Positions 43,005 through 53,544 of a stretch of DNA of 64,000 bases are shown one piece after another (position 1 is the first letter of the stretch; each line of letters opens with the position of its first letter). The stretch comes from Winogradskyella arenosi (lineage in GTDB: Bacteria > Bacteroidota > Bacteroidia > Flavobacteriales > Flavobacteriaceae), in assembly GCF_003337305.1 (NCBI RefSeq), contig NZ_QPJO01000003.1:496001-560000 (forward strand), written 5' to 3'. The position numbers were made by a program, and so were the translations under genes. Below the pieces are notes generated by a model, which saw nothing but the letters and a program-made list of their open reading frames with translations, was not told where the DNA came from and did not search any database.

Positions 43005-45617
43005 TTAAAGGTATGCTTTAGCCGCTTCTAAAGCCGCTTCAATACCTTCTGGATTTTTACCACCTGCAGTAGCAAAAAATGGTTGTCCACCACCACCACC
43101 TTGGATGTGTTTTCCTAATGCTCTTACAATAGTTCCTGCATTTAAGTCGTGACTCGCCACTAAAGGTTTAGAAATATAACAGGATAAAATAGCTTTTCCA
43201 TCCTTTTCAGCACCAAATAACAAAAATAAGTTGTCAAACTGACTTCCCAATTCAAAACAAACATCTTTAATTCCGGCTGCGTCTAAATCTAATTTCTTCG
43301 CTAAAAACTGCACCCCGTTAATATCGGTTAACTCATTTTTAAGTTCCCCTTTAATGTTCTTCGCTTTATCTTTTAAGAAGCCTTCAATTTGCTTCTTTAA
43401 TTCCGCATTTTCATCTTGAAGATTTTCTAAAGCTTTAACCGGTTCTTTAACGTTGTTAAGCAAGGCTTTCATCTCTAAAAAAGAGGTGTTATTATCTGTA
43501 AAATACGATTTTACTGCTTTATTAGTGATCGCTTCAATACGTCTAATTCCTGCTGCTACAGCACCTTCGGAAATAATTTTAAAATGCCAAATATCGGCGG
43601 TATTCTTAACGTGAATACCTCCACATAATTCCATAGATTTTCCAAAACGAATGGTTCTTACCGTATCGCCATATTTTTCGCCAAATAAAGCTACAGCACC
43701 TTCTTCAATCGCTTTTTCCATAGGTACATTGCGTTGCTCTTCTAAAGGAAGCTTCCCTTCTATTCTAGCATTAACGAAGTCTTCAATATCTTGTAATTCT
43801 TCCGAAGTTACTTTAGAAAAATGAGAAAAATCAAAACGTAAAGCGTCTGGTTTTACCAAGGATCCTTTTTGCTCTACATGCGTACCTAAAACGGTTCTTA
43901 ACGCTTGATGTAATAAATGCGTTGCCGAGTGATTACTTGATGATAAAGCGCGGTGTTCTTCATTCACCACAGCTTTAAAACTTTCATTAATATGTTCTGG
44001 TAAATTTTTAGTCAGATGAATAATAACGTTATTCTCCTTTTTAGTATCTAAAATATAAATGAGATCGCCATGAACATCTTGCAAGGTTCCTTTATCTCCA
44101 ACTTGTCCACCGCCTTCAGCGTAAAATGGCGTTAAGTTAAAGACCAACTGATACATTTCACCATCTTTTTTAGAGGTTACTTTACGGTATCTGGTAATTT
44201 TCACATTAGCTTCTAAAGCATCGTAACCAATAAATTCTTCCACCTCATCTTCAACTAAAACAGTCCAATCTTCAGTCGATGTTTCACTCGCTGAACGCGA
44301 TCTATTTTTTTGCTTTTCTAACTGTGCTTTAAACCCTTTTTCATCTAGCTTTAAATTCTTTTCAGATAAAATTAACGCCGTTAAATCAATAGGGAAACCG
44401 TAAGTATCATACAATTCAAAAGCTTTTTCACCAGAAACGGTATCGCCTTTAGTTTCTTCAACGACTTTTTGTAATAAAATCAGACCTTGATCTAAGGTTC
44501 TTAAGAAAGACGCCTCCTCTTCTTTAATTACATTTTCTATTAAGGTTTGTTGCGCTTTTAATTCTGGGAAAGCATCGCCCATCTTATTGCGTAGCACTTC
44601 TACCAAACGGTAAATAAACGGTTCTTTTTTATCTAAAAAGGTAAATCCGTAACGGATGGCACGACGTAAAATTCGTCTTATAACATAGCCCGCTCCGGTA
44701 TTACTTGGTAATTGACCATCGGCAATAGAAAATGCGACAGCTCTAACATGATCAGAGATAACACGGATTGCAATATCTGTTTTATCCTCTTTCCCGTATT
44801 TTTTATCGGTAATGGTTTCAATTTCGCGAATAATCGGTGTAAACACATCGGTATCGTAATTAGACTGCACACCTTGCAATACCATACACAAACGTTCAAA
44901 GCCCATACCCGTATCGATATGCTTATGAGGTAAAGCTTCTAATGTACCATTGGCTCTTCGATTATACTGCATAAAGACCAAATTCCAAATCTCCACAACT
45001 TGAGGATGGTCCATATTCACTAAAGATTTCCCATCTACTTTTGCTTTTTCTTCTGCAGAACGGATATCAACATGGATTTCACTACAAGGTCCGCATGGCC
45101 CTTGGTCTCCCATTTCCCAGAAATTATCCTTTTTGTTGCCTTTTAGAATACGATCTTCAGAAATAAATTGCTTCCAAAGGTCATAAGCATCCGTATCCAT
45201 ATCTAAATTATCAGCATCATCACTCCCTTCAAACACCGTAACGTATAAGATATCTTTATCTATGCCATATACTTCGGTTAATAATTCCCAAGCCCAAGCA
45301 ATGGCTTCTTTTCTAAAATAATCGCCAAAACTCCAATTCCCAAGCATTTCAAATAAGGTATGGTGATACGTATCGTAACCCACTTCTTCCAAATCATTAT
45401 GCTTCCCAGAAACGCGTAAACATTTTTGAGAATCCGTAATTCTATTGCTTTTAGGTTCTGCATTCCCCAAAAAGTATTCTTTAAAAGGTGCCATACCAGC
45501 GTTAACAAACATTAAGGTGGGATCATCTTTTAAAACCATAGGTGCAGAGGGCACTATAAGATGCTGTTTTTCTTTAAAGAAATTTAAAAATTTAGAACGG
45601 ATATCTTGAGACTTCAT
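43005..45617 (-). CDS. alaS: Alanyl-tRNA synthetase
   Basis: Charges tRNA-Ala and edits mischarged Ser/Gly. The 870-residue protein is full length: class II catalytic core with [18 protein letters not shown] (motif near 85-105) and [10 protein letters not shown], then the tRNA-binding region. The editing domain has [12 protein letters not shown] and CGGIHV (zinc ligands), and the C-terminal DHHA1 domain has the glycine cluster in [17 protein letters not shown]. The upstream gap holds a divergent promoter pair shared with the M23 peptidase gene. Confidence 0.96.
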   Translation of the reverse strand: MKSQDIRSKFLNFFKEKQHLIVPSAPMVLKDDPTLMFVNAGMAPFKEYFLGNAEPKSNRITDSQKCLRVSGKHNDLEEVGYDTYHHTLFEMLGNWSFGDYFRKEAIAWAWELLTEVYGIDKDILYVTVFEGSDDADNLDMDTDAYDLWKQFISEDRILKGNKKDNFWEMGDQGPCGPCSEIHVDIRSAEEKAKVDGKSLVNMDHPQVVEIWNLVFMQYNRRANGTLEALPHKHIDTGMGFERLCMVLQGVQSNYDTDVFTPIIREIETITDKKYGKEDKTDIAIRVISDHVRAVAFSIADGQLPSNTGAGYVIRRILRRAIRYGFTFLDKKEPFIYRLVEVLRNKMGDAFPELKAQQTLIENVIKEEEASFLRTLDQGLILLQKVVEETKGDTVSGEKAFELYDTYGFPIDLTALILSEKNLKLDEKGFKAQLEKQKNRSRSASETSTEDWTVLVEDEVEEFIGYDALEANVKITRYRKVTSKKDGEMYQLVFNLTPFYAEGGGQVGDKGTLQDVHGDLIYILDTKKENNVIIHLTKNLPEHINESFKAVVNEEHRALSSSNHSATHLLHQALRTVLGTHVEQKGSLVKPDALRFDFSHFSKVTSEELQDIEDFVNARIEGKLPLEEQRNVPMEKAIEEGAVALFGEKYGDTVRTIRFGKSMELCGGIHVKNTADIWHFKIISEGAVAAGIRRIEAITNKAVKSYFTDNNTSFLEMKALLNNVKEPVKALENLQDENAELKKQIEGFLKDKAKNIKGELKNELTDINGVQFLAKKLDLDAAGIKDVCFELGSQFDNLFLLFGAEKDGKAILSCYISKPLVASHDLNAGTIVRALGKHIQGGGGGQPFFATAGGKNPEGIEAALEAAKAYL

Positions 45618-45659
45618 ATATTGAAATTAGATCTTGTTTTTAATTAATTACCAAAAATG

Positions 45660-45693
45660 CAAAACTATTTTTTTATCTTTGGTCGTTAGGCAA
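45660..45693 (-). promoter_or_regulatory. Candidate alaS promoter (TTG-N23-TAGTTTTG)
   Basis: Minus strand TTG (plus 45691-45693) and an exact TAGTTTTG (plus 45660-45667), 23-bp spacer. Leader about 36 nt. Confidence 0.45.
45674..45681 (+). promoter_or_regulatory. Candidate -7 element for the M23 gene cluster (TATCTTTG)
   Basis: Exact TAnnTTTG on the plus strand within the alaS-M23 gap; it overlaps the spacer of the alaS promoter on the other strand. No TTG at the ideal distance. Confidence 0.4.
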
Positions 45694-45748
45694 ATTAAGA
45701 AGCTTATGTACTACTCTTATTAGCTGCAAAAATAGCATAAATTCAAAC

Positions 45749-46720
45749 ATGGCTAAAGTAAAATATTATTATGATTCTGAAACGCTTTCTTATCGCAGAA
45801 TAAAGCGAAAAAAAGCAACAACAATTAAATATGCAGGGGTCTTTTTAACCGCTGCAGCACTCTTTGGATTTCTATTTGTATTTATAGCAAGCCAATATAT
45901 TGAATCGCCAAAAGAACGTCAATTAGCGCGCGAATTGCAGAATATGGAATTGCAATTTGAATTGATAAACAAGCGTATGGACGATGCTATTGCGGCCTTA
46001 GAAAATGTTGAAGAACGCGATAATGCGATTTATAGATTATATTTTGAAGCCAATCCTATCCCTACCGAACAGCGACGTGCTGGATTTGGCGGCATCAATA
46101 GATATAAGAAATACGAAGGTTATGACAACTCGCAACTTATAGCTGAAAGTAATAAACGTATGGACATCTTAGAGAAGGCTATTGTAGTGCAATCTAAATC
46201 TCTAGATGAAATTGCAAAATTAGCAGACCATAAGGAGAAATTTTTAGAAGCCATTCCCGCCATACAACCCATAAGTAACGAAAATTTAACCCGAATGGCA
46301 TCGGGATACGGCTACCGAACAGATCCTTTTACAAAAGTTAGAAAGTTTCATTACGGTATGGATTTCACGGCGCCTCGTGGCACTCCTATTTATGCCTCAG
46401 GAAATGGCGTTATAAAACGTGCCGATAATAGATCTACAGGTTACGGAAACCATATTAGAATTGATCATGGCTACGGTTATGTTTCACTCTATGCACACTT
46501 ATACAAATACAACGTAAAAGTCAATCAACGTGTAAAACGAGGCGATCTTATTGGTTTTGTAGGAAGCACAGGTCGTTCTGAAGCACCACACTTACATTAC
46601 GAGGTGTTTAAAGATGGAGAACGTATTAACCCTATCAACTTCTACTACGGCAATTTATCTGCTGAAGAATATGACATTTTACTGAAAAAAGCATCCTTAG
46701 AAAACCAATCCCTAGATTAA
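45749..46720 (+). CDS. M23-family (LytM) metallopeptidase
   Basis: Peptidoglycan endopeptidase of the periplasm, anchored by one TM (about 27-47, YAGVFLTAAALFGFLFVFIA). A coiled-coil-like region (about 58-88) leads to the M23 domain with zinc-binding HYGMDFTAPRGTPIYA and HLHYEVFKDG (the HxH of the site) plus YAHLYKYNVKVNQRVKRGDLIG. All metal ligands are present, so it should be active; it may also serve as an amidase activator. It is the first gene of a tight run with MerR (1 bp later), LemA and two TPM proteins. Confidence 0.93.
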   Translation: MAKVKYYYDSETLSYRRIKRKKATTIKYAGVFLTAAALFGFLFVFIASQYIESPKERQLARELQNMELQFELINKRMDDAIAALENVEERDNAIYRLYFEANPIPTEQRRAGFGGINRYKKYEGYDNSQLIAESNKRMDILEKAIVVQSKSLDEIAKLADHKEKFLEAIPAIQPISNENLTRMASGYGYRTDPFTKVRKFHYGMDFTAPRGTPIYASGNGVIKRADNRSTGYGNHIRIDHGYGYVSLYAHLYKYNVKVNQRVKRGDLIGFVGSTGRSEAPHLHYEVFKDGERINPINFYYGNLSAEEYDILLKKASLENQSLD

Positions 46721-46721
46721 G

Positions 46722-47051
46722 ATGCATATAGATTTACCAGAAAAACGTTATTATGGTATTGGCGAAGTGGCTGAAGCTTTTAAAGTCAATTCGTCGCTCA
46801 TTCGGTTTTGGGAAAAAGAATTTGATGTTTTAAAACCCAAAAAAAATGCGAAGGGCAATCGTAAATTTACACCTGAAGACATTAAAAATCTCAAGTTCAT
46901 TTACCATTTGGTAAAAGAGAGAGGATTTACCTTAGAAGGCGCCAAAACTCACCTAAAGGAAGAGAAAAAATCAGCTTTAAATAAATTTGAAATTATTGAA
47001 AAGCTCGAAAGCATTAAAGCACAATTGAACAAAATAAAAACACAACTTTAA
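46722..47051 (+). CDS. MerR-family transcriptional regulator
   Basis: The 109-residue protein carries an N-terminal MerR helix-turn-helix: KRYYGIGEVAEAFKVNSSLIRFWEKEFDVL (described by GIGEVAEAF and IRFWEKEF), with wing residues RKFTPEDIKNLKFI. A C-terminal dimerisation helix (about 75-109) ends KAQLNKIKTQL. It lacks the extended effector domain and has no Cys cluster, so it is a minimal, probably constitutive DNA binder. It starts 1 bp after the M23 stop. Confidence 0.9.
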   Translation: MHIDLPEKRYYGIGEVAEAFKVNSSLIRFWEKEFDVLKPKKNAKGNRKFTPEDIKNLKFIYHLVKERGFTLEGAKTHLKEEKKSALNKFEIIEKLESIKAQLNKIKTQL

Positions 47052-47063
47052 AACTTAACTATC

Positions 47064-47660
47064 ATGAAAAAATGGCTAATTCCTGTTATCGTAATTGCAC
47101 TTATTGCTTTTGCACTTTACAATTGGGCTGTTGGATTTAATAATACCGCAGTCACTTATGAAGCCGATGCAAAAACAGCATGGTCTAATGTAGAGAGTTC
47201 TTACCAACGAAGAAATGACCTTATTGGGAACCTTGTGAAAACTGTACAAGGTGCAGCCGATTTTGAAAGATCGACACTAACCGACGTCATAGAAGCTAGA
47301 GCTAAAGCAACGTCTACAAACATTGATGTTAGTAATATAACCCCAGAAAACATGGCTCAGTTTCAACAAGCCCAAAGTGGACTAAGTGGTGCGTTATCTA
47401 AGTTATTAGTTTCCGTAGAACGTTACCCTGAATTAAAGGCGAACCAGAACTTCTTAGAGCTTCAAAGCCAATTGGAAGGGACTGAAAACCGTATTAATGT
47501 TGCACGAGATCGTTATAATGAAAAGGTTAATATTTACGACATTCACATTTCTAAATTCCCAGGAACTATCTTAGCCGGTTGGTTTGGTTTTGAAGATATG
47601 CCAAGATATAATTCTGACCCAGGTAGTGAGAATGCCGTAGACGTTAACTTCGATTTTTAA
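47064..47660 (+). CDS. LemA-family protein
   Basis: The 198-residue protein has an N-terminal TM (about 4-22, LIPVIVIALIAFALYNWAVG). The family signature follows: AWSNVESSYQRRNDLIGNLVKTVQG, ALSKLLVSVERYPELKANQNF, and GTENRINVARDRYNEKV. LemA proteins are membrane-anchored helical bundles of unknown biochemical role, commonly next to TPM/YgcG genes, as here. Confidence 0.93.
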   Translation: MKKWLIPVIVIALIAFALYNWAVGFNNTAVTYEADAKTAWSNVESSYQRRNDLIGNLVKTVQGAADFERSTLTDVIEARAKATSTNIDVSNITPENMAQFQQAQSGLSGALSKLLVSVERYPELKANQNFLELQSQLEGTENRINVARDRYNEKVNIYDIHISKFPGTILAGWFGFEDMPRYNSDPGSENAVDVNFDF

Positions 47661-47671
47661 TCCTATAGTTT

Positions 47672-48109
47672 ATGCCAAATATTGAGCAGTTCTTAACCGA
47701 AAAAGAAGAAGCCGAGATTGTTGAAGCCATCCGAATTGCGGAAGGAAAAACCTCTGGTGAAATTCGTGTACATATTGAACAGCAATGTGATATTGACACT
47801 TATGAACATGCTTTAGAAGTGTTCCATTTTCTAAAAATGGATAACACCCAACAGCGTAACGGGGTTCTTATTTATGTTGCTGTAGACAACAAGTCCTTTG
47901 TTATTTGTGGAGACCAAGGGATCAATAATAGTGTTGGTCCTAATTTTTGGAACAGCACCCGCGATAAAATTGCTGCACAATTTAAGTCTGGTCATTTTAA
48001 ACAAGGCCTAATTGATGGGATTACCGAAGCTGGACAAGCATTGGCAACTTATTTTCCATGGGATCATAATGATAAAAACGAATTAGATAATTCAATTTCA
48101 AAAGGGTAA
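47672..48109 (+). CDS. TPM-domain protein, cytoplasmic form
   Basis: The 145-residue protein is a TPM (TLP18.3/Psb32/MOLO-1) domain without a signal peptide: EAEIVEAIRIAEGKTSGEIRVHIEQQC, then VLIYVAVDNKSFVICGDQGINNSVG and the ending GLIDGITEAGQAL. The domain's activity is debated (phosphatase has been proposed). Its TAA overlaps the ATG of the next TPM gene by one base (TAATG), so translation is coupled. Confidence 0.88.
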   Translation: MPNIEQFLTEKEEAEIVEAIRIAEGKTSGEIRVHIEQQCDIDTYEHALEVFHFLKMDNTQQRNGVLIYVAVDNKSFVICGDQGINNSVGPNFWNSTRDKIAAQFKSGHFKQGLIDGITEAGQALATYFPWDHNDKNELDNSISKG

Positions 48110-48924
48110 TGTACAAACATAAACACATCACGTTTCAAATTTTATTTCTGCTAGTATTGGCTATGCCACTTTTAGGGATGGCACAGTATGAAATACCTGA
48201 AAAGCCAGAATTTCAAACGAGTGTTTACGATGAGGAGATTAAATTACTATCCCCTTCAGAAAAAAGTTATTTAGAAGACAAACTCATTCGTTATTCCGAT
48301 TCTACATCCACACAAATTGTTATCGCTATTATTAGCTCTACCAATGGAGAATATATCAATTATTTAGGAGCTCAATGGGGTGAAAAATGGGGCATTGGAC
48401 AAGCCGATAAGGATAATGGTATTTTTATTCTTTTAGCTAGAGACGACCGAAAAATAAATATTAGCACTGGTCTGGGTACCGAACATCTTCTCACCGATGC
48501 AATGAGTAAGCGTATTATTAATAACGATATCATTCCTTATTTTAAACGTAACGATTATTACGGCGGACTCAACCGTGCCACGGATGCTATTTTTGAAGTC
48601 ATGACGGGTGAATACCAAGGCACCAGACAAACTAGCGACGACGGATCCCCTATAGGTTTTCTATTTTTTTTAGCCATTATTTTCATCATTTTTGTGATTA
48701 CAATCTCAAAAAGTAATGGAGGAAATGGTGGTAGTGGTGGTCACCGTTCTGGATCTGGAGGCTTACTAGAAGCCATTATTTTAAGCAACTTAGGACGCGG
48801 AAGCTACTCTAAAGGCTCTTCAGGAGGTTTTGGTGGTTTCGGTGGCGGCAGTTCTGGTGGCGGCTTTGGCGGAGGCTTCGGTGGTGGTAGCTTTGGCGGT
48901 GGTGGTGCTTCTGGAGGTTGGTAA
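48109..48924 (+). CDS. TPM-domain protein, membrane-anchored with Gly/Ser-rich tail (YgcG-like)
   Basis: The 271-residue protein has a signal peptide (about 1-26, LLGMAQ) and an extracytoplasmic TPM domain (about 45-165, STSTQIVIAIISSTNGEYIN and GEKWGIGQADKDNGIF). A TM (about 181-199) and a C-terminal tail of GGFGGG/SSGG units (about 205-271) follow. This YgcG/MOLO-type layout, with LemA two genes upstream, is a recurring bacterial pair. The glycine-rich tail is low-complexity, without a known role. Confidence 0.9.
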   Translation: MYKHKHITFQILFLLVLAMPLLGMAQYEIPEKPEFQTSVYDEEIKLLSPSEKSYLEDKLIRYSDSTSTQIVIAIISSTNGEYINYLGAQWGEKWGIGQADKDNGIFILLARDDRKINISTGLGTEHLLTDAMSKRIINNDIIPYFKRNDYYGGLNRATDAIFEVMTGEYQGTRQTSDDGSPIGFLFFLAIIFIIFVITISKSNGGNGGSGGHRSGSGGLLEAIILSNLGRGSYSKGSSGGFGGFGGGSSGGGFGGGFGGGSFGGGGASGGW

Positions 48925-49116
48925 ACCCCAACTGCTTACAGCTAACCTTGAAAATGCATAAACCATGTATTAACTTCAAATCCAAGAATACCATTAATCT
49001 GATTTTCGAAGGATAACCATAGCCCATTTTACATACCTATTCGTTGACCTAAGATTCTTAAACCACAACCAAAACACCTTTAAAGTGCTGTGCTTCTCTG
49101 TGCCTTTTGTGGACTA

Positions 49117-51897
49117 TTAATCTAAGAAGATAACTCCACCATTATCTGTTTTACCTTTACTTCCTAAGCTATTAAATTTATAACTCAAGCTCAGCATAAA
49201 GTAACGTCTTAACACTGTACTTTGGCGATCTTCAATATAATCTTGTGTCGCTACACGGCGCGCATTAGTATTTTGGTCTAACAAATCATAAACCTTTAAA
49301 GTTATAACAGCTTTATCGTTAAAAATACTGTAAGCTAAGGTGGAATTCCAAAACCAAGCACTTCTTTGAAATCCTTCGGCAACATCGGGATTATAATTAA
49401 AACTGATATCGTTACGCCATTCTAAATTCTCAGGTAGAAATGTTGTTGTTTTTAAACCAAGATCATGATTCGTAAACGTTCTATCTTCAAAAGCCTCAAT
49501 ATCGTAAGCATTATTGGTAAAACTTAAGGTATAATAGGGTTTAAACTCTAAAACTTTATCCCAAATAAAATCGACACCTACACGTGGAGAAAAGGTATTT
49601 ACATGACTTGCATACTTCACCCCATTATTAAAGTTAATGGTTTTAGACACCCCATAATTCCCTCTTAATCGTAGCTTTAGGGTTCTTAGCGTATCTAGCT
49701 TAAAGGCTTTACTATAGTTACCCGACACGTTGTAATTATAATTCCCATCTACATTTTCGTAGGTCGTAGTTCGTTTTAAGGTTTCGGCATCAACAAGGGT
49801 CTTACTCACCACATCATTCTTGGTCGCATACCCATAAAAATTCATATAAAACCCTGTTCGTTTTTGCCAATCGAACCCATTGTAACCCCCATAAAAACTA
49901 TGCCTATTGGAAGGTTCTAAATTGGGATTTCCAATTATGGTTTCCAAAGGGTTAGACACATCGGTATACGCTTGGAGCTGACGTAATGCTGGCGGTGTAT
50001 TTTCTAAACGATAATCGACATAAAAGGATGACTTTGGACTAAATCTATAGCTGATTCCGGAGTTAATTTCTATATTTTCAAATTGGCGTTCTACGTTAAA
50101 CAGAGGGCGCAGCACATCTTCATTGGTTAATGTGCGTGAATTGTAAGACACATTAAATCGGGTCCACAGTTTATCGTGACTATAACTAAGTCCAATACTA
50201 GGAACACTTTGCTCATCGGCATACTTAAAATCAGTACTGAGTTCGGTGTTAAAGTCGGTAAATCCTAAAGTACTGCCATTATAATCATAAGTGCTTTCTG
50301 TATTGGCATCTTTATTAATATCATATTCATATTCAAAATTCAAGAACAATTTTTTAGCGAGTAAAGGCAAACGGTATGCCAGTTCTGCAGCAACACCATA
50401 ACCTCTATTTTCGCCATCAGTATATTGATTTCTAAGAATAGATTCTGGAGTTTCACCATATACATTGGTATCTGAATTTAGAAAATCATCACTGTCTTCT
50501 TGATCTACAGAAGTCTCTAATTTTAAGGTTAGAAATGCTCCTTTATTCCCAAAGCGCTTGGCAGCCTCGATTTGATTTGAAAACGTATTTGCCGTTCGCT
50601 CTACATTGGAATTCACATTAGATTGGTTGGTTAACACCAAATCTTCATCTAAGGTTTCTTCAAAACTAGAAAATTGTGTTCGCGATTTTGATAAATTTAT
50701 AGACGGTGAAATGGTCAACTGAAACGTGGAGTCGGTTTCTATTTCGAACTCTATATTTGCTGAATGGTTATCGATATCACTGTCGGATTTTGAATTGGAA
50801 TTGGTAAAAAATCTCGAATCGGATAAAATCGTTTCACGCTGTGCTGCTGATTCGTTTTCTGAAACACTTGAGGCGTAAAAATAATCTGCAGAAACCCCTG
50901 TTTTCTCACCAATAACATCGGCATAATTAATCCCTGCATTTTGGGACGTCGTAATACCTTCTCCTCCACCGAAGGAACGTCCGCCAATAGAAAAAGAGCC
51001 GTTACTGTTAAAACTAACTCCACCTCCAGTACCAAACATTTTAGAAATTTCACCGAAACTAAATCCAGGCGAATTGGTATTATTACCTCCCACAAGGGCA
51101 CTCACTCTTCTATCGTTATCAAAGACATTGACCATACCGGCAAATTCATAACGTTCATCCGTGCCGCCACCTGCAGACACACGTCCAAAAACACCTTTAT
51201 TATTTTCTTCTTTAATGGTAAGGTTTATGGTTTTATTTTCCTTATCACCTTCTTCTCCCGTAAAAGCTTCCGATTTGGTTTTGGTATCTACAATCTGAAT
51301 TTTTTCAATAATGTCCTTAGTAAGATTTTTTGTGGTTATAGTAGGATCGTCACCAAAGAACGGCTTCCCATTAACTAAAATTTTATTTACCGATTTACCA
51401 TTAACCGTGATTTTCCCTTCTGCATCCACCTCAACACCTGGCAGCTGTTTTAATAAATCTTCGACATTGGCATCCTTCTTCGTTTTAAACGATTTTACAT
51501 TAAATTCTAAGGTATCCTTTTTTATAGTAATTGGCGCTGTAGATTTTATAAGCACTTCACCCAACGCATTATCTAAAGGCATTGTTATAGTGCCTAGGTT
51601 GATCTTTTCTTTATTAATCGCCACTTTTTTAAAATAGGTACGATAGCCAACAAAAGACACATAGAGGTTTAAGTCCTTATCGTAAGTTGTGTTTTCAATT
51701 TTAAAAGCACCGTCCTTATCGGAAATGGTATAGGTTACAACCGAGCTATCTTTTACCCGTTCAATATAGACCGTTGCAGATTCTAAAGGGAGATTGGTAT
51801 CTTCAGCTTTAAGGGCTCCTGTGATTTCGAATGATTTTTCTTGAGAGCAGATAGACGAGGTAAATAGGAAGGCGAAGACTAAAAACAGATTCTTCAT
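49117..51897 (-). CDS. Outer-membrane beta-barrel protein with CarboxypepD_reg domain (OMP_b-brl_3 type)
   Basis: The 926-residue protein has a signal peptide (about 1-18). A CarboxypepD_reg-like domain (about 22-110, EITGALKAEDTNLPLESATV) leads to a plug-like region with VEDLLKQLPGVEVDAEGKI and ILVNGKPFFGDDP (about 130-190). A large barrel follows to the C-terminus. Such proteins resemble TonB receptors but lack a clear TonB box; ligand unknown. The start codon directly abuts a (ATTG)6 microsatellite in the leader, which could vary its expression. Confidence 0.88.
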   Translation of the reverse strand: MKNLFLVFAFLFTSSICSQEKSFEITGALKAEDTNLPLESATVYIERVKDSSVVTYTISDKDGAFKIENTTYDKDLNLYVSFVGYRTYFKKVAINKEKINLGTITMPLDNALGEVLIKSTAPITIKKDTLEFNVKSFKTKKDANVEDLLKQLPGVEVDAEGKITVNGKSVNKILVNGKPFFGDDPTITTKNLTKDIIEKIQIVDTKTKSEAFTGEEGDKENKTINLTIKEENNKGVFGRVSAGGGTDERYEFAGMVNVFDNDRRVSALVGGNNTNSPGFSFGEISKMFGTGGGVSFNSNGSFSIGGRSFGGGEGITTSQNAGINYADVIGEKTGVSADYFYASSVSENESAAQRETILSDSRFFTNSNSKSDSDIDNHSANIEFEIETDSTFQLTISPSINLSKSRTQFSSFEETLDEDLVLTNQSNVNSNVERTANTFSNQIEAAKRFGNKGAFLTLKLETSVDQEDSDDFLNSDTNVYGETPESILRNQYTDGENRGYGVAAELAYRLPLLAKKLFLNFEYEYDINKDANTESTYDYNGSTLGFTDFNTELSTDFKYADEQSVPSIGLSYSHDKLWTRFNVSYNSRTLTNEDVLRPLFNVERQFENIEINSGISYRFSPKSSFYVDYRLENTPPALRQLQAYTDVSNPLETIIGNPNLEPSNRHSFYGGYNGFDWQKRTGFYMNFYGYATKNDVVSKTLVDAETLKRTTTYENVDGNYNYNVSGNYSKAFKLDTLRTLKLRLRGNYGVSKTINFNNGVKYASHVNTFSPRVGVDFIWDKVLEFKPYYTLSFTNNAYDIEAFEDRTFTNHDLGLKTTTFLPENLEWRNDISFNYNPDVAEGFQRSAWFWNSTLAYSIFNDKAVITLKVYDLLDQNTNARRVATQDYIEDRQSTVLRRYFMLSLSYKFNSLGSKGKTDNGGVIFLD

Positions 51898-51921
51898 ATT
51901 GATTGATTGATTGATTGATTG
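51898..51921. repeat. (ATTG)6 microsatellite in the leader of the barrel gene
   Basis: Six perfect tandem ATTG units (CAAT on the coding, minus strand) end at the base before the ATG of the 926-residue barrel gene. They fill the place where a ribosome-binding region lies. Confidence 0.95.
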
Positions 51922-52154
51922 ATGATTTTACAACACAAGAACGCAATTAACCCTAAATACGATATAAATTATCTTAAAATTTTTATAAAATTATAATATC
52001 GCTTTTATTTTAACACCCTCTTTTTCAACTCTACAGAACTCATCAAAGAACCTAAACGCAGTAAATACAAGGTATACAACACTTCTATCTAAACTTAGGA
52101 ACTTCATAAATTCCGATTAAAACTTCAAGCTTAATAAAACTCTAAAACAAAAAA
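51922..52154. other. Non-coding stretch between barrel gene and der terminator
   Basis: With the microsatellite this is a 315-bp gap. Apart from the (ATTG)6 tract and the der terminator I find no frame, tRNA or full promoter consensus here; the barrel gene's promoter must lie in it but I cannot place it. Confidence 0.5.
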
Positions 52155-52183
52155 ATCCTCCTAAATACTATATTTAGAAGGAT
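52149..52183 (-). terminator. Intrinsic terminator of der
   Basis: A 13-bp stem ATCCTTCTAAATA / TATTTAGGAGGAT (one G-U), loop TAG, then TTTTTTG on the minus strand; 30 bp past the der stop codon. Confidence 0.9.
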
Positions 52184-52212
52184 CATTATCGTATTGAATT
52201 TACGATATAAAC

Positions 52213-53517
52213 TTATTTCTTTCTCATGTAAACACTAACCGGTACACCATTAAAATCGAACTCTTCACGTAATTTATTTTCTAAGAAACGCTTATAAGGC
52301 TCTTTGACATATTGTGGTAAATTACAGAAAAATGCAAATTGAGGTTGCGGTGTTGGCAATTGCATGATGTATTTAATTTTCACAAACTTCCCTTTATATG
52401 CTGGTGGTGGCATATGCTCTATAATAGGCAATAAGGTCTCGTTTAGTACACTAGTTTTAATACGCTTCGTTCGGTTTTTATAAACCTCAACCGCAGTTTC
52501 AATAGCTTTAAAAATACGTTGCTTATTAAGCACAGACATAAATACAATAGGCACATCTGTAAATGGTGCCATCTCTTGTCTAATATGCTGTTCAAATGCT
52601 TTTGCGGTTTTCGTATCTTTTTCAATAAGATCCCACTTATTCACCAAAATAACAATTCCTTTTCGGTTGCGTTCTGCTAACCAGAATATATTCTGAACCT
52701 GACCATCAAACCCACGGGTGGCATCTAAAACAACCAAACAGACATCACAATGCTCTATAGCTCTTACACTACGCATTACTGAGTAAAACTCTAAATCTTC
52801 CTTTACCTTAGATTTACGACGAATACCAGCGGTATCCACTAAATTAAATTCAAACCCAAAACGGTTATACTTGGTATCTATAGAATCTCTAGTGGTCCCT
52901 GCAATATCGGTAACGATATAACGATCTTCTCCAATTAAAGCATTGATAAAAGACGATTTTCCTGCATTAGGTCTTCCTACTACAGCAAAACGTGGCAATT
53001 CATCCTCTTCAACTTCTTCTTTCTCTGGTAAGGCTTCAACAACAGCATCTAATAAATCTCCTGTTCCACTACCGTTAATACTTGCAATGGTATAATATTC
53101 ACCTAAACCTAAAGAATAAAATTCTACGGCATCTTCAGCACGTTTATTATTATCTACTTTATTAACAACTAAGAAAACAGGTTTATCAACTCTTCTTAAT
53201 AATTTAGCGACATCTTCATCCATTCCTGTGACACCCGTCTCTACATCTACCATAAAAATAATGGCATCAGCTTCATCAATAGCAAGTTCTACTTGTTTAT
53301 CAATTTCAGCTTCAAAAACATCATCACTTCCTACGACATATCCTCCCGTATCGATTAAAGAAAATTCTTTACCATTCCAATCGGTTTTACCATAATGACG
53401 ATCTCTTGTAACACCACTCACGGCATCTACAATAGCCTCACGTCTTTTAATAAGACGGTTAAAAAATGTCGATTTCCCTACGTTAGGACGACCCACTACA
53501 GCGACAATATTGCTCAT
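52213..53517 (-). CDS. der: Ribosome assembly GTPase Der (EngA)
   Basis: Essential GTPase for 50S subunit assembly, with two consecutive G domains. The 434-residue protein shows G1 of the first domain [14 protein letters not shown] (about 8-21) with DTGGY and NKVD. The second domain has [14 protein letters not shown] (about 182-195), DTAGI and NKWD. A C-terminal KH-like domain (about 350-434) with [18 protein letters not shown] completes it. A -7 element sits 20 bp upstream. Confidence 0.96.
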   Translation of the reverse strand: MSNIVAVVGRPNVGKSTFFNRLIKRREAIVDAVSGVTRDRHYGKTDWNGKEFSLIDTGGYVVGSDDVFEAEIDKQVELAIDEADAIIFMVDVETGVTGMDEDVAKLLRRVDKPVFLVVNKVDNNKRAEDAVEFYSLGLGEYYTIASINGSGTGDLLDAVVEALPEKEEVEEDELPRFAVVGRPNAGKSSFINALIGEDRYIVTDIAGTTRDSIDTKYNRFGFEFNLVDTAGIRRKSKVKEDLEFYSVMRSVRAIEHCDVCLVVLDATRGFDGQVQNIFWLAERNRKGIVILVNKWDLIEKDTKTAKAFEQHIRQEMAPFTDVPIVFMSVLNKQRIFKAIETAVEVYKNRTKRIKTSVLNETLLPIIEHMPPPAYKGKFVKIKYIMQLPTPQPQFAFFCNLPQYVKEPYKRFLENKLREEFDFNGVPVSVYMRKK

Positions 53518-53536
53518 TGATTTTAATTTAAGTCTA

Positions 53537-53544
53537 CAAAGATA
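53537..53544 (-). promoter_or_regulatory. Candidate -7 element of der (TATCTTTG)
   Basis: Exact TAnnTTTG, 20 bp before the der ATG; leader about 13 nt. No TTG at ideal spacing. Confidence 0.45.
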
